Below the pieces are notes generated by a model. The model ran no database searches, was not told where the DNA came from, and worked only from the letters and a program-made list of their open reading frames with translations. This document shows, in pieces, positions 1 through 12,159 of a stretch of 64,000 nucleotides of DNA (within the stretch, counting starts at the first letter, position 1; every line of letters starts with the position of its first letter). Both the position numbers and the translations under genes were made by a program. This stretch comes from Marsupella aquatica (taxonomy: Eukaryota > Marchantiophyta): the NCBI GenBank assembly GCA_973895155.1, contig OZ316896.1:20708001-20772000 (forward strand). Direction: 5' to 3'.

Positions 1-175
1 CAGCAGCGAAGGACGCGGCCTCACCTATTCTTTGAGGAGTAGAATGCGCTCGGATGATGGAACGCTCAAGGAGAGCAGCAGCAGCAGCGAGAGCAGTTGT
101 GGAGGGACGATGCTCACAGCAGCTGTATCGGGGATAGACTTTTCATTGAGGGAAGTCTCTGTTCATAAGACTTAG

Positions 176-184
176 TATATATAT
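176..184 (+). promoter_or_regulatory. possible TATA box of the DUF4228 gene
   Basis: An alternating TA stretch (tatatatat) lies about 150 bases before the ATG at 330. It would place transcription initiation near 205-215 and give a 5' leader of about 120 bases. This rests on position and composition only. Confidence 0.3.
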
Positions 185-329
185 GTTGTTGCAAGTCAGT
201 GGTAAGTGGTGGACGGAATGGGATCAGGTTGAGTCGCACCACAGTCTTAGGAAAAATTGACTAGTACAGAAGAAATTCGAATAAAAAGGCAGTGTCGAGG
301 GTGTATTGTAAGTTCGTCCGCAAATATTG

Positions 330-1259
330 ATGGCGAGGAGGTGGATTTGTGCACTGGGAGGGCAGCCAGTGAGGGTGGTGCATGGGGATGGGCAGGTATT
401 ATCGCTCATGCCTCCGGTGACAGTGGCGGACATTCTCGTCAACCATCCGCACCATTACATCTGCCACATGTGCCCAGAGCTACCCACGAACAAGTCTCCC
501 ATGCTCTCCCTGGATTACGACTTGGAGCCAGGCTATCTGTACTTTCTCCTCCCGCTCCCCCGGCTCTTTCCAACGAGCTCGGCCGGGCCTCCCTCCTGTT
601 GCTGCCGTGCTACCAATCAGGACACGAGCATTGAGGAGGGACACACTACGCCTTCTAGAGATTCCAACGATCACAAGTTCGGGTTCCCTTCTCCTCTTAT
701 AGTCAAAGGAGTGCAGCGCATGATGGACAGGATCGGCTCTCCCATAAGAGCACCGAAGAAGGTCTCTCCCGAGCTCTCTCGCTCACCTATGTCTTCTGCA
801 AGAGACGCGACGTCGCCGCTGCTGTCACCAACATATGGATCCATTAAGAGCAGTAAGCGAAGAGGAGGAATTGCGTTTTTGAGCAGGAGTGGCAGATCGT
901 CAAAGAGCTCCCCGAGTCGGTCGAGGGAGGGCTTTTCGTCTCCCAAAGCTCATTCGAAGGGTGGCATGATGAGAGACAGTGGCCGGTGCTTCGTGGAGGA
1001 TTTGTGCAGCATGAAGTGGAAGCCTCGGCTAGGGTGCATTTCGGAGACCGACGCGGTCGTCACGGTATGTGAGGAGCTAAGACTCTGCTTGGATCGCAGA
1101 AGGCTCACCTTTGATAGCAGATTGCCCCGCCCCAGCTCACCGTCCAGATTGGGGGACATTTACAGGCTCTCGGCCAGGTCAGTAATTCAACCTTCATCTC
1201 CAGCTGGGATAATGAATTTAGTGCCCCGATCTGGCTCTGTGTGTGTCCCTTACGCTTGA
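330..1259 (+). CDS. DUF4228 (PADRE) domain protein
   Basis: Single open frame of 309 residues from the ATG at 330 to the TGA at 1257-1259. The first 90 residues match the plant DUF4228/PADRE pattern: a short N-terminus (ARRWICALGG), then VRVVHGDGQVL, a PVTVADIL motif followed by HHYICH, and an LEPGYLYFLLPLPRLFP block that closes the domain. The rest is low-complexity and Ser/Arg/Pro-rich (about residues 120-220, many SP and RS pairs), as is usual for the disordered tails of this family, with a short conserved-looking stretch (FVEDLCSMKWKPRLG) near residue 225. Members are plant-specific, often stress- or pathogen-responsive, and their biochemical role is not established. No intron is needed. 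A TTG lies in frame just upstream of the chosen ATG. Identification of the N-terminal domain is secure; the function is unknown. Confidence 0.8.
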   Translation: MARRWICALGGQPVRVVHGDGQVLSLMPPVTVADILVNHPHHYICHMCPELPTNKSPMLSLDYDLEPGYLYFLLPLPRLFPTSSAGPPSCCCRATNQDTSIEEGHTTPSRDSNDHKFGFPSPLIVKGVQRMMDRIGSPIRAPKKVSPELSRSPMSSARDATSPLLSPTYGSIKSSKRRGGIAFLSRSGRSSKSSPSRSREGFSSPKAHSKGGMMRDSGRCFVEDLCSMKWKPRLGCISETDAVVTVCEELRLCLDRRRLTFDSRLPRPSSPSRLGDIYRLSARSVIQPSSPAGIMNLVPRSGSVCVPYA

Positions 1260-2421
1260 GGCTGCCACTTTCAAGTCCATGACACTGGCCATCATTCACC
1301 CTCTCACTCGCTCTCTTCCTTTTGTCAAACAAACTCACATCAAGATATTAAGCAGTACAGCGGTAGAGTGTTTCGTCGCCAGCATTTCGATTAGTCCAGC
1401 GTGGGCGTTTAATGCTTCTGGGATTCACCGATGCGGATCGATCTCCAATTTAGTCTGGACACTATGATCTCTCTTTTAGTGCTTTGAGTTTGGAAATTTC
1501 CTACACTTGGGAGTGTGTGAGGCTTGTCAATATATGGACTCGGCTTACTAACGCGTGAATGGTTGGAATGTTCAGAGAGCGTCTGAAACCTGCGAAGGAC
1601 GATGGATACTCCAATAAGCCGGCGAGTCCCTTGCCGGAAGATGGATACAACAGCAAGCCCATGGGGCACATGTCTCTAGGAAGTTATCTCTTCGTATGAA
1701 CGGCAGCATCGTTCTCATTTGTTTTTCACTCACTGGGGTACAAAGGACATATGGAGAGGTACAATTCTGCCATTACTTGGAGCCAATTGAAGTTGACAAC
1801 GTCCGTCAGGTTCTAAGGTTTGTACTTCGCATATCCGGTGGATGCGCATTCAACTTGAGGTCTTTCATCTGGCCGGTGGTCAGTATTCGGAGGCTGTCCA
1901 TTCTATCGATTTGGAAGACTGAGGAATCGAAGATACCATCAGATCTCCCCGAACATCAGTGTGAGATCTTCACAGCAAATCAATATCCCAAATAGACAGC
2001 CTAGTGCCTTAGCTACGTTAAAGGTAGGACAGGCCGAACTCCATGTAGTATTGCCTTCTTGTATCGTAATGAAAAATCACTGTAGCTAGATGTACCCCAA
2101 GCATTGAAATCTGGGTGCTTGTCACCCTTTTACAATTTACGATCAATTTGAGTGGGATACAGTAGGGAGAGTACAGAGTTTAGCGGAGACCTTCTGGCAT
2201 TTGTGGGCAGCCAACACTGTACTTATTGGGGCAGTCTGCGATGAATTGCCCTCGATTGAGGTAGAGCTTATCTGTTCTGTGGATTGGGGTCATACCGGAG
2301 AAAGGGGCTGCGAAACTACGAAACCTGGCCAGCTGGCCTTTTCACCAGTGATCAGCGAGGGGAACATCGTCGACAACGGAAGAACCAGAGAGTTGGTAAC
2401 GTTCTTCTACTGCTGCACGAA

Positions 2422-2441
2422 AGTGTCTACATGTAGACACT
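2422..2441. repeat. perfect 20-base palindrome
   Basis: The sequence agtgtctaca followed by tgtagacact is its own reverse complement with no spacer. It sits in non-coding DNA next to a short CAGTCGTACAGCCC direct repeat (about 2452-2480). Confidence 0.8.
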
Positions 2442-3499
2442 GCAAGAAAGTACAGTCGTACAGCCCAGTCGTACAGCCCCATGGCAGTTGACGGGGTTAC
2501 TCGTGGATCGAACTGTTTGTAAAGTGCAACATAATGTCACTCGCCTGTTGGCTTTGGCGACAGTTGTCATGATGACGATGCCTAAGGCACATGTCGTGTG
2601 AAGTGTCTCAGGTGAACTGTGAACAGATTATTCGGAGGGAAAAACGTTTTTGACAATTGAGGTGGTATGTACTGTACGCCGTAGCAGCGCGAGTTAAAAA
2701 TGTGAAGACGATTACTGATTTTATAGATGTCATCATCATCCAAGTGGCTCCTTGTTCACCTTTTGTTGAACAACAGTCGGCGGCAATCACTGGTGAACAG
2801 TAGCTGGGTAGGATCAAAGTGCTTTTTCTCTGAAATTTGGTCAAGTTACAGTTCTACGTAAGGTGTACCGACGAGCATTTACGTAGTTTTGGTAAAGTTT
2901 TGTCACGTTTCAAAGCACGTGTTTCGGTGATGATCTAGAATAATACTGTAGCACGGAGGTGAGATGTGGTGAAGTTTGCTTCGTCCTAATGAGGCGGAGT
3001 AGCACAGTATTGACCACGAATCAAGTCTCACAGTAAAGTCTAGAAGAGTTTTGAAGGTATAATCAGCGTATCTCGTGAGTACAGTGGAACAAGACCAACA
3101 AAAAACGTCCAAGATTGTTCTTAACACCGCATTTGAACATCATTATCATGAGTAACCATGTGTGAACACAAGAGTTGTATCGAAGCGCCGTAGATGAGAG
3201 TCTTGAAAAATATTGGCTTACAGGCATCCTACGCTAGTACCTTACATCCCCGTGAAGTCTGAAACCATTAGTTTCATCGGCACGTAGATTGGTACACCGT
3301 GAAACTTGCATGCTGTCAGCCATTTCACCAAGAGAAACTGTCAAGCTCCTCTTCTTTGTTCTCACCCTTCATCATTTAAGTATCACTATGCCTTATCGTA
3401 AATCCCTAAACCCAATGCAAATACGCTGTTCAATCCAGGTGAACCTAGGGAAGTATCCAATCCTAGTTTACATACAATGTGGCAAAGGTGCGAGTTAAT

Positions 3500-3846
3500 A
3501 TGGAAAGGTTCTGAATAATGGGGATACGAAATGTGGATTGCTTCCTCGTAACTCGCTTTCGATGAGATGACAAGTTTCTACGTTCACTTGACCACGGGAA
3601 ACGTTTTTGAGTCTCAAACCAAGCTTAGCACACGGAATACATTTTCTGTCTAGATGAACCGCCACACTGTAGTTATTTTTTGACAGAGAACCGGCAAGGT
3701 TCTGAATAATAGAGATACGATTGTAGGATGCTTCCTCGCAATTCCCTTCGATGAGATGACAAGTTTCTACGTCCACTTCTTTTAAGGCTCAGATCTAGCG
3801 TAGCACAAGAAACACATTTTTTGTCCAAACTAACCACCCAGCTTTG
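3500..3846. repeat. diverged two-copy tandem repeat, period about 193
   Basis: The block starting aaggttctgaataat near 3504 recurs near 3696. Further shared stretches are gatacga, tgcttcctcg, cgatgagatgacaagtttct and agcacac/agcacaa. The copies differ by substitutions and small indels. Confidence 0.75.
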
Positions 3847-4566
3847 GATGACAATAAATGCAATTCAGGTTTCGTAATCAGCACCAGCAGAGATCCGTAG
3901 ACCATGAAATCTTCAAAACATTGAACAGTTCCTGGAAATTCTTTGTAGAGGCACTTCAAGCAATTTCTGAATTACAATATACCAATCTAGCAAGTAAACA
4001 ACTGCCAGATTGTGCTCTTTCTTATTCTACAACGACAGTACATTCTACTGGAGGCTCAATGCATTCAATACTATTGATAAACTAGTCATAAATGGGATTT
4101 CCTATTCTTTGGAGTTCCGAAGATTTTAACAAATCCTTCACATTCTAGAATCACAAGGTGGTGCAACCAACAAGCTGGATTAGGTTACTGTACAAATGGG
4201 CAAACTCTTGGCAGAATGATCAGTTTCTTCATGGAAAAAAATGAGGACCCCAGACAATAATGTACAACTGGCGCCGATTCACCTTTTGGCTCGGAGTTGC
4301 TGTGTATACCACTGCAGTAAGAAATTCAGGAAAGCATCACTTGCCTGTCACGCCTCCAGTTTACAGCCAATTAAATTTTCTCAAGTCGTCTCAGTCTTGG
4401 CTGGTACGCTTACTTGCATGTTACACGCTACACACGTTCCTGGGACACAGATCGTGACTCTCCGCCTTGACTGAAGAAATTGATTCGAGATTTGGGCCAT
4501 TTCCAAATCTTGAGATGTGATGTAAGGTACATATCTTGAGTTTCTTCAGCGAGACAAAGCTGAACC

Positions 4567-6107
4567 CTAGACAGTAACTGCACCAGAAGGGGCTTGAGAG
4601 GGACTGTTAAGTCTCTGCATTGCTGTTTTGGCATCAGGATATTCTGGACTGACGGCCAGAGCTTGCTGGTACGCCACCAACGCATCTTCAATATCTCCAA
4701 CTCTTTCACAGCAGCTGCCCAACATGACATGTGTTTGAGGGTTAGCTGGGTGTAGACCGACAGCCTCTTGCAGGTCTTTAAGAACATCCTGCATCCCATC
4801 CCTGCTTCCATTCATCTGCTCGAGCGTGAGCTCTACCCTTTGCAGCAAAGTGTCAGCCCTTTCTTCCTTAGAGAGGCTCTTGGCAAATTCTTTCGACAGG
4901 GCTGTATTCAAAACCTTCAGAGCAGCTACAGGTTTTTTAAGCAGCTTTAATGCTAGGCTCTTGACAATGAGCGTTGCTGCATCATGGGGATTCAGTTCGA
5001 TTGCAAGATCTGCTTCAGTGATCGCATTCCCAGCTAAAGATCGAGCTTGACTTGCAGACACCTTTTCATTTCGGGCGTTATTCAGAAGCATAGCTGCTTT
5101 GACAAAATGGCGGCGTGCCTGTAGCACCAATCAGTCACAAAATGAATCAATTCTCAAAGAAATACAAAAGGAAGTACTGACAAACTTCCCCGCTAACATG
5201 AAGCGCATCGGTATATCATTGTGGAGTAACAACATCTGACCGTGAAGGCATAACCAGGAGCTGGGACGATTTGGTTCGGTAGTGACTTAGCTGTGGAAAG
5301 AGGCTCGAAACAACTTGCATAAGACTTAATAAGAAAAATTCTATGAGAAAGTTACTGGACACCAGAGGATCAAAGAGGAATGTGACACAAATAGAAAAGC
5401 CACAACTAGAAAAGCAGGAACCAAGCAAATAGACCACCTAATACCAATTTCACCGACACCAATGATTTATGAATATTCAGGGGTGCATCATCTGGCCGAG
5501 GTTACAATGATGATTGTGAAGAGTATGTTTTGCGTAAGAGGAGGCAGCTCCTTTGAAGGTACGCTTCAGTTCCTCAGTGAAGTAGCTGTGAAAAGGGGCT
5601 CGGAAGTACATAAAGATTTTGATAGAACATATGTTTTCTGAGAGGATTGTTAAACCCCAATCAGTAAAGCGGTTTCCACCTTCCAGCAATTAATCAATCT
5701 AACAGAGCAAATATCATGAGATGCCGACAAGTGCCATCCTTTCGGGCATCCTTTAGGGCACCTGGAAAGTAAAAATCCTATCCCTTCTCTTGACTTGCAT
5801 AAATTTGGCTATTGATACAAACTAAGCACAACATATCACATATCAAACCGAATTGGGGGCAAAGCAAAGAACTAGTTAGAACTATCTATATTCCAAGACT
5901 CGTCAGCAAGCAAAGCATCTACGCTTCCCCTCCTCAAAAATATGCACAAATCATTTCTATCCAACGCGCAAAACGAGCATGCAGTACCTGAGTGAGGCGA
6001 GCTCGGCGCCTTCGAAGCCTCGCATGTATACCATTTCCAACAGAGCGAAGCAGAAGCGCCGCCAGTAGCCCAAGTACTACCAGGGCGTAGGTGAGAAGGT
6101 TCTCCAT
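4567..6107 (-). CDS. membrane-anchored tetratricopeptide-repeat protein
   Basis: Two exons: exon 1 6107-5988 (40 codons) and exon 2 5118-4567 (183 codons plus stop), joined in phase 0 across an 869-base intron (5987-5119) with CAG/gtac donor and ctacag acceptor. The product is 223 residues. Residues 1-20 (MENLLTYALVVLGLLAALLL) form a hydrophobic segment followed by an Arg-rich patch (HARLRRRRARL), so a signal anchor with the rest in the cytosol or stroma is likely. Exon 2 holds TPR-like helix pairs: EADLAIELNPHDAATLIVKS, a middle pair around VAALKVLNTALSK, DLQEAVGLHPANPQTHVMLG, and DIEDALVAYQQALAVSPEYP. Such proteins are protein-interaction scaffolds; the partner is unknown. The exon 1 ATG is preferred over the in-intron ATG because it gives the hydrophobic N-terminus and clean splice sites. 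Confidence 0.75.
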
Positions 6108-6199
6108 CTCCCTTCTCCTTTCTCCTCACGAAAAGCTATACAAACTCGCTTTGTGTTGGACCAATTGTCTGACCACGTATTAGGGGCACCCACTGCAAG

Positions 6200-9100
6200 C
6201 TCCGTCTGTACCTCTACCTCTGTTCCTGTCTCTGTGAGGTGATTCTATTCCTGCCTGGAGGATCCGACTCCAACCGGTGTATGCGTATTCCAATCTCTCT
6301 GCTTCTGTGCATTTTGATCGTCAATTGCATGTATTCCTCATTCCATTCCAAGGCAATTTGCTTCCCTGTAGCCTCTATCCCACACCATACAGATCTACTG
6401 GGCACTTTCCAATCAGTTTCGTATCAATCTTATTCCATCTCTCTCTCTCTCTCTCGCTGTGTCATCCTGCGAGGTCACGGCAAGAGCTTGGACGCAAATC
6501 CCTTGAGGAGGGCTTCACCAATTTGATTGATTAGAAGTAAATCTCGAGCGTTCCAGCTTCTGAAAACAAGCGCAGAGCGATTCGAACTTCCGAGACTCCA
6601 AACCCACAAAGCCCGTCCTCCTCTACGAACCCGAAAATGATTTCGCGAGACTCGAGAGTGAGAGCTCGAGATAAGACTTTGGACACGACATGGCGGTCGG
6701 GGAGTAATAGGGGATGGACACGCGTATCAAGCAGCGGGACCGCACGAAGGTTCTTCTGTTTCATCGTCTTCGCCCATAAAATATAAGGATGAAAATCGGG
6801 TATCATAATAATACAATTTTTAATTATTTTCCACTAAGGATGTTTAGGTTCATAATATTGTCATGGTTTTTATTTATTTATCAATATAGTATAGCATGCT
6901 CATCCTGGAACATGCTTGGAATTTTTGTTTTGTAGTGACTTGAAAGTAAATAAAATATGAAAATATAACTAGAAAAATTGGTGCACAATTTGACCAATGA
7001 AAAGTACAATCAAGGATGCTACCATGTGTGCACTTAATTCAATGTCATGAATGATACTTATTTCAATAAAAAAATCATAAACTTAGGAAAGAAAGACATG
7101 AGAGTAATTTAAGACACAATCAAAACCATTTCTCTCATTCATGAGAATGTTCAACTGGTGGAGCCGTTCATTTCATCTCTAATAAATCACAAACATTAAA
7201 GCTGCCAAAATAAGTTCAAAATACTTTAGATACTAAAAATTAGAGGGGTCCATAAATTAATTAAAAATGTATATGATACCCAGGCGCCCCTTGATAAGGC
7301 ACATTGAAATAAAAATATATGACATGAAAACTCTGAATAAGACAAAATGTGAAAGGTGAATTCACCATATAGGAGGTACACAATACATGGGTTTATATAC
7401 CACTGTGTTTTCTAAAGATGACAAGTTAAACAAAGGTCAGAATATACAAAGACCGAGACTATTTATGGAGTCTATAAAAACAATAAAATTATCATAAATT
7501 AGAATATCTTTAATGACAATGTAGTTAAAAACTATAAATAATTAAGCTATATATTATTCAGGATCTAAGGTCTAAGTGAAACATTTAGGCAGTGATTTTA
7601 TGGCATAACTGAAGTTGAAAATGAAAAAAACATGGATTGCGGGGGCAAGGTAAATCTGGTGAGGAGTTTCAGTCTAGGCCGTGACATCATGGCATAACTG
7701 AATTGACACTGCAAAAACAGGGATTGGGGCAGAGTGAGTCACTGGAAACTCTTCAGGATCTAAGGTCTCTAGTGAAACCTCTTGACCATGAGTCTATGGC
7801 ATAATTGAAATGGACAGTGCAAAAACAGGCATTGGGGGCAGGTGAATCTCTAGAGGACTCACTGGAAATCAATTGAATAAGAGTGTTTAAAATGGAAACA
7901 AGCTTGAATGTACTCACCTACACACAAGAACGAATCAGGCTAGTTAAATTAAACTTTGGGCCACACTAACCAAATGTTTTGGGTCCTTGTGAAACCTCCA
8001 TAAATTCTGTCCTGTAAATTTTAAGAATATTCTAAGCTTCCTAGTGTAAACACTGACTTTCCAAATGTATACATTGTTTATAAAGTAGAAAAACATTACA
8101 ACACAAGAATCTATTTTGACCTTGAGTTGCTTCCTGAAATGAAAAATAAGAAGTTTATGCAGAGTTCTTGTGCAAACTTGGATGACACTATTGAAAAGTG
8201 TGGACTTGCTTCCTCAAGCATCTAAGCGCAGCAAGACCAGTAGAAAGAAACAAAGAAGGAACATCAGTCTGCTCCACAGCCTGCCACGTGCCCTCCTGCC
8301 TTTCCTTTGTGTGTATATCTTATTCCCCAGGCATGTCATCAGTCACCTTGGAACCCAGCCTGCCACCTAAGGTTTTGAATCTTTGGCACTATATTTGGAT
8401 ACAGTTCCACAACTTACAAGGACTTCTCTTGAACATTCTAGCTGTTTAGTCAAACAAGGATACCCTTGTTTTGTACAAGTGATCAGTTTTTTGGGTGCTT
8501 ATACAGGTCGTGAATACATGCATAAACTTCAGGGAATGCTGTATATATATTTTTGAGGTTAAATAGGGTTACCATCAAAGGAAAGATTTCAAGATTTATT
8601 TTCTTGTGTGTTTGTGGCAAAGCAATCTCATGGAAAGTAAAGCCCAGATAGACTTCCACTTTATCTATGAAGTCCAGATGGAATGGCAAAGTCTAGATAG
8701 ACTTTCTCAGAACATTTAAATTGACTCAGAAAACACTGTTTACACTTTTGACCGCAATGTGATTTATAAATTTAAAGGGTCTCCTTACTGTTTGCAGCCA
8801 GTTTCAATTGCATTACCAGATGGGTTTCTAATTTGGTAACTTGATGGCTTGACTACCTTGAGCCTGAAAGACGTCAAGACATCATGCCATTACTCAAGAT
8901 CACCATGAACTCTTGACTACTTTCTCCCTAAGGTAGTCAAAGTTATCAAATGTGATCCGTAATCTGCGACCCATTCCTTTTTCTTTTCAGTGTAAAAGCG
9001 ACGATTACATTACGGAGTCCATGTGGATGGGCAGGGACAATGTCTTGGTCCACCGGCATTTGTTTAATCTTATGGGGTAATTCTTGGAGAAATAAACATA

Positions 9101-9420
9101 TTTCTGGAGTAATTTTCTTGTCACTTGAAACTTTGCCGGGCACTTGAAAGCAACTGAAAGTCACCAGTCTAGGAAGCTAGAGCTCGTTCTCACTCAACTT
9201 ACTGAAACTTTGTTGTTGTTAATCATGACCATTATCAAATGACGTCTCCACATGATTTATCGCTACTCTATAAGAGAAACTTGCCCTCCTCAATCATCTT
9301 CCTGCAATCCCTGGTCTTTATAAGAGGTATTCCTTCTGCCAATGAATGAGTTTCTTTTGGATGGTAAGGGTCATTGTAGTCTGCAAGGAAACAGTAAATG
9401 TTTTTTCTCACATGACCCCT
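6200..9420. other. AT-rich intergenic spacer
   Basis: No supportable gene. The DNA becomes markedly AT-rich from about 6800. A CT-rich stretch lies near 6440-6460, and a degenerate repeat array covers 7561-7880. Short ORFs (for example 8170-8370) show no family signature. Confidence 0.5.
7561..7880. repeat. degenerate short-period repeat (TCTAGTGAAACCTCT / GGCATAACTGAA family)
   Basis: Three imperfect units share the order: ggtcta(g)tgaaac, a tatggcata(a)ctgaa core, gacantgcaaaaacaggnattgggg, and a short aggtgaatct tail. Related words recur near 12990-13070, 17940-18020 and 20917-21100, which suggests a dispersed repeat family. Confidence 0.65.
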
Positions 9421-9741
9421 TATTTTTCTATATCCAACTGCCTACCTAACATGCATCAACCTGGTTGATAACATACATTTTTGGGACTCCTATTTTTTCT
9501 AGCAAGGTCATAGACTAGCCATTTGGAGTCATTAAAAAACACAAAAATATGAAAGGCAGCAAAAAGCAAAGAAATTTAACTAATTTTTCTATATCCAATT
9601 GCCTACCTAACATGCATCGACCTGGTTGAAAACATACATTTTTGTGACTCCTCGTTTTGCTAGCAAAGTAGCTAGCCATTTGGAGTCATAACAAAACACA
9701 AAATATTTATAAAAGGCAGCAAAAGGCAAAAGAAATTTAAA
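9421..9741. repeat. two-copy tandem repeat, period about 161
   Basis: The unit beginning tttttctatatccaa at 9423 recurs at 9584. Both copies contain cctacctaacatgcatc, acctggttga, aacatacattttt, agccatttggagtcat and ggcagcaaaa. The copies differ at scattered positions. Confidence 0.85.
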
Positions 9742-10045
9742 ACACTAGTGTGTCTCCAACAACACTCTCCTCCCTAACAAAATTCCATTTTGCTCATTAT
9801 ACAATACCTCGGATGGTAATAACCTTCACCGCGCAAGCATTAGACTCCTATTCATATATATTGGATCTGGCTGGAAATGCAAAGAAATGGGAACGGTGCG
9901 CAGTAATGCTGGAACCAAGAGTCAGTTCTGATGCTGATGTGATACACGGGAAGTTACTGGATCTGAGGTTTACGATCCCAAGGTTTATGAGTGGTCTTCC
10001 ACAAGGCCCATGCTCTCTGTGAGATTTAATCATCAAGTGGCAGCG

Positions 10046-10119
10046 CACAGTGGGAGACAAAGCTTTCGTTCATGGCGGAGCTCACAGTGGGAGACAAAGC
10101 TTTCGTTCATGGCGGAGCT
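10046..10119. repeat. 37-base tandem duplication
   Basis: Two adjacent, essentially identical 37-base units beginning cacagtgggagacaaagc. They are likely recent, because no differences are seen. Confidence 0.9.
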
Positions 10120-10533
10120 CAAGAATCATATATCGAAATTGAGAAACAGATTTTTGAACCAGAAACGGAGGAAACGTGTTCCAGGTCAGAAAATTGCTCG
10201 AAAGATGATCTGGTGGAGTGAGCTCATGATTTGTGGGATCATCATCATGGGATCATGGTGGATGATCAAATGTTAGTCCCGATGTCAGTACGTTAGATTG
10301 ACAAAATAATATTACATCGTTTTCACCAAACGGATATTGCCAAGACTTGAGTCCTCAGGCTTGCTGTAAAATAGCTTAAAAACAAGGAAAAACGAAGCCA
10401 CACCAAGACGTACACAGCAACCGGGAAGGTGGGGAGGAGGTGCACTTGTCTCCATCAGATACGTTGGGAACTTGCGTAAATCCAGTTCAGAATCTGGTTT
10501 TGAGAACATCAAGAATTCGTTGCTAGTAGTTTA

Positions 10534-11657
10534 TTAAACGTTCAGATTGTCCATTTCTTCCTTGATTGTGGTGAAGAGAACAGTGCTAAGATATTTCTCA
10601 CCCATACTGTTCAACAGAGACACAATAAGCTTGCCAGTAATCTCTGGTCTTTTGGCTACCTTGAGAGCCCCAGCGACTGCAGAACCAGATGATATCCCTA
10701 CAAAGAGCCCTTCCTCTGCGGAAATTCTCCGTGCCATAGCTAAGGCCTCATTACCAGACACATTGAGAATCTCATCGAACATCGGTATTCTCTGGAATGA
10801 ATCCAGGACCAGTACCTTGTATTGGGTGTGGACTTGGCTTTCCTCCTTGCAGAACCGCACTTTCAGCAGGCTCCACAGCAACAATCTATATACTTGGGTT
10901 CTGGCTCTTCAGATACCGACCTACTCCTGTGATTGTTCCACCGGTTCCCGTCACTCCAACGAAAATGTCTACTTTACCCTCTGTTGCCTGCCATATTTCA
11001 GGCCCAGTAGTTTTGAAGTGCGCTACAGGATTCAGTGGATTGCTGAACTGGTCCAACATGTACGAGTTAGGAGTATCTGCAAGCAGCTGGTCGGTGTGTC
11101 GGGATAACTGAGGCAGTCCTCCTGTACTAACGTCCACGACAACAACTTCTGCGCCCAAAGTTCGGGTGACCATTTTTCGCTCCATAGCCACGGAGTGGGG
11201 TATGACCAGAATCACTCTGTAAACCCCGTGGGACACCAACCATAGCCAGAGCAATGCCAGTATTGCCACTTGTCGGCTCAATGAGTGTTGTAACTCCAGG
11301 CTGTATTGAACCCTTTGCTTCGGCGTCTTCAATCATGCTGAGGGCAATTCTACCTTTGACAGAGGCGCCGGGGGTTAGTCCCTCTAACTTGGCCACTACC
11401 CTTGAATATGCCCCCTCCTTTTTGGTAATGAGATTGATCTCCACAAGGGGAGTCCCGCCAATGAGCTGGGCAACACTGTTGTAGATCTTGGGCGTCTTGA
11501 ACGGAGGACAGATAGGTGCTGCCTCATCAAACAATTCCAGATGCCGATCAATCTCTGGCTTCGGCTCCACTGTCTGCTCCTCCTTCGGCTCCAGTTTCAG
11601 CTCCAACATTTCCGGCGGAGTGACCTCAGCAGGTGGCGATACCTCTGCTGTTACCAT
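10534..11657 (-). pseudogene. O-acetylserine (thiol)lyase / cysteine synthase, processed pseudogene
   Basis: Reading downward from the ATG at 11657, a Pro/Glu-rich leader is followed by the cysteine synthase fold: IYNSVAQLIGGTPLVEIN, the PLP-lysine region ASVKGR, PTSGNTGIALAM, then [38 protein letters not shown] and GISSGSA. Active members make cysteine from O-acetylserine and sulfide. This copy is broken. There is one extra base at the aaa of 11221-11223 after GVPRG. A TAG replaces a Lys codon after SQNPSI (near 10886). A two-base deletion lies near 10840 before FDEILNVSG. The PLP motif reads SVKGR instead of the usual SVKDR. Plant OAS-TL genes normally have many introns; none is present here, so a retrocopy is the simplest explanation, although no clear A-tail was seen at the 3' side. 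Confidence 0.85.
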
Positions 11658-12159
11658 TTCGTATACTCGATCCTTGGATTCTTCAACTCTCGATCTAGCT
11701 CGGTGAATCAGCACATTCAGGAAGAAATCTTCGACTGCTCTGAAATTCACTCACCAAAATCGGTCTCGCTGTATTAATGTACTACAACTATCTTGCCAAA
11801 CTACTGTAGATCATATCACTCTCCTGAGTTATGTATTATCGTGCTGAGGTCTGAGGTCCGAAATGGTGTAAATGTATTCCTGGCCTCACACCGAGATAAA
11901 GATTTTCAATCTCCCCATCTTTGTTGATGAGGAAGGTTAGCAAGAACGGAGCGAGCCGCCGCTCTTGTATTAAATGGTCTTTACGTTTGGCATAAGCGAG
12001 TCCGAGTCGTATTGAGAACGTACTACGCGACCCAGCCGCCATTGTTTGCAGTAATGTATTAGATTGGACTGTGTAAGTGTTGTTTACTAATTCACAAGCA
12101 GAAGCAATAGTATTCCTGGTATTTTGATTGCTTGCGTCGAACAAAGTATCCAAACAGCA

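Larger units (their letters stand above)
1700..4560. other. intergenic spacer
   Basis: No convincing coding region. The part just after 1260 is probably the 3' untranslated region of the DUF4228 gene. The stretch contains a 20-base perfect palindrome (2422-2441) and a diverged tandem repeat (3500-3846). Short ORFs here have no family resemblance. Confidence 0.5.

Noticed and set aside
9750-10022. ILDLAGNAKK resembles the LELAGNAA core of histone H2A
   Set aside because: Only a ten-residue resemblance; neither the flanking H2A helices nor the C-terminal RNDEEL block follows, so it is treated as chance.
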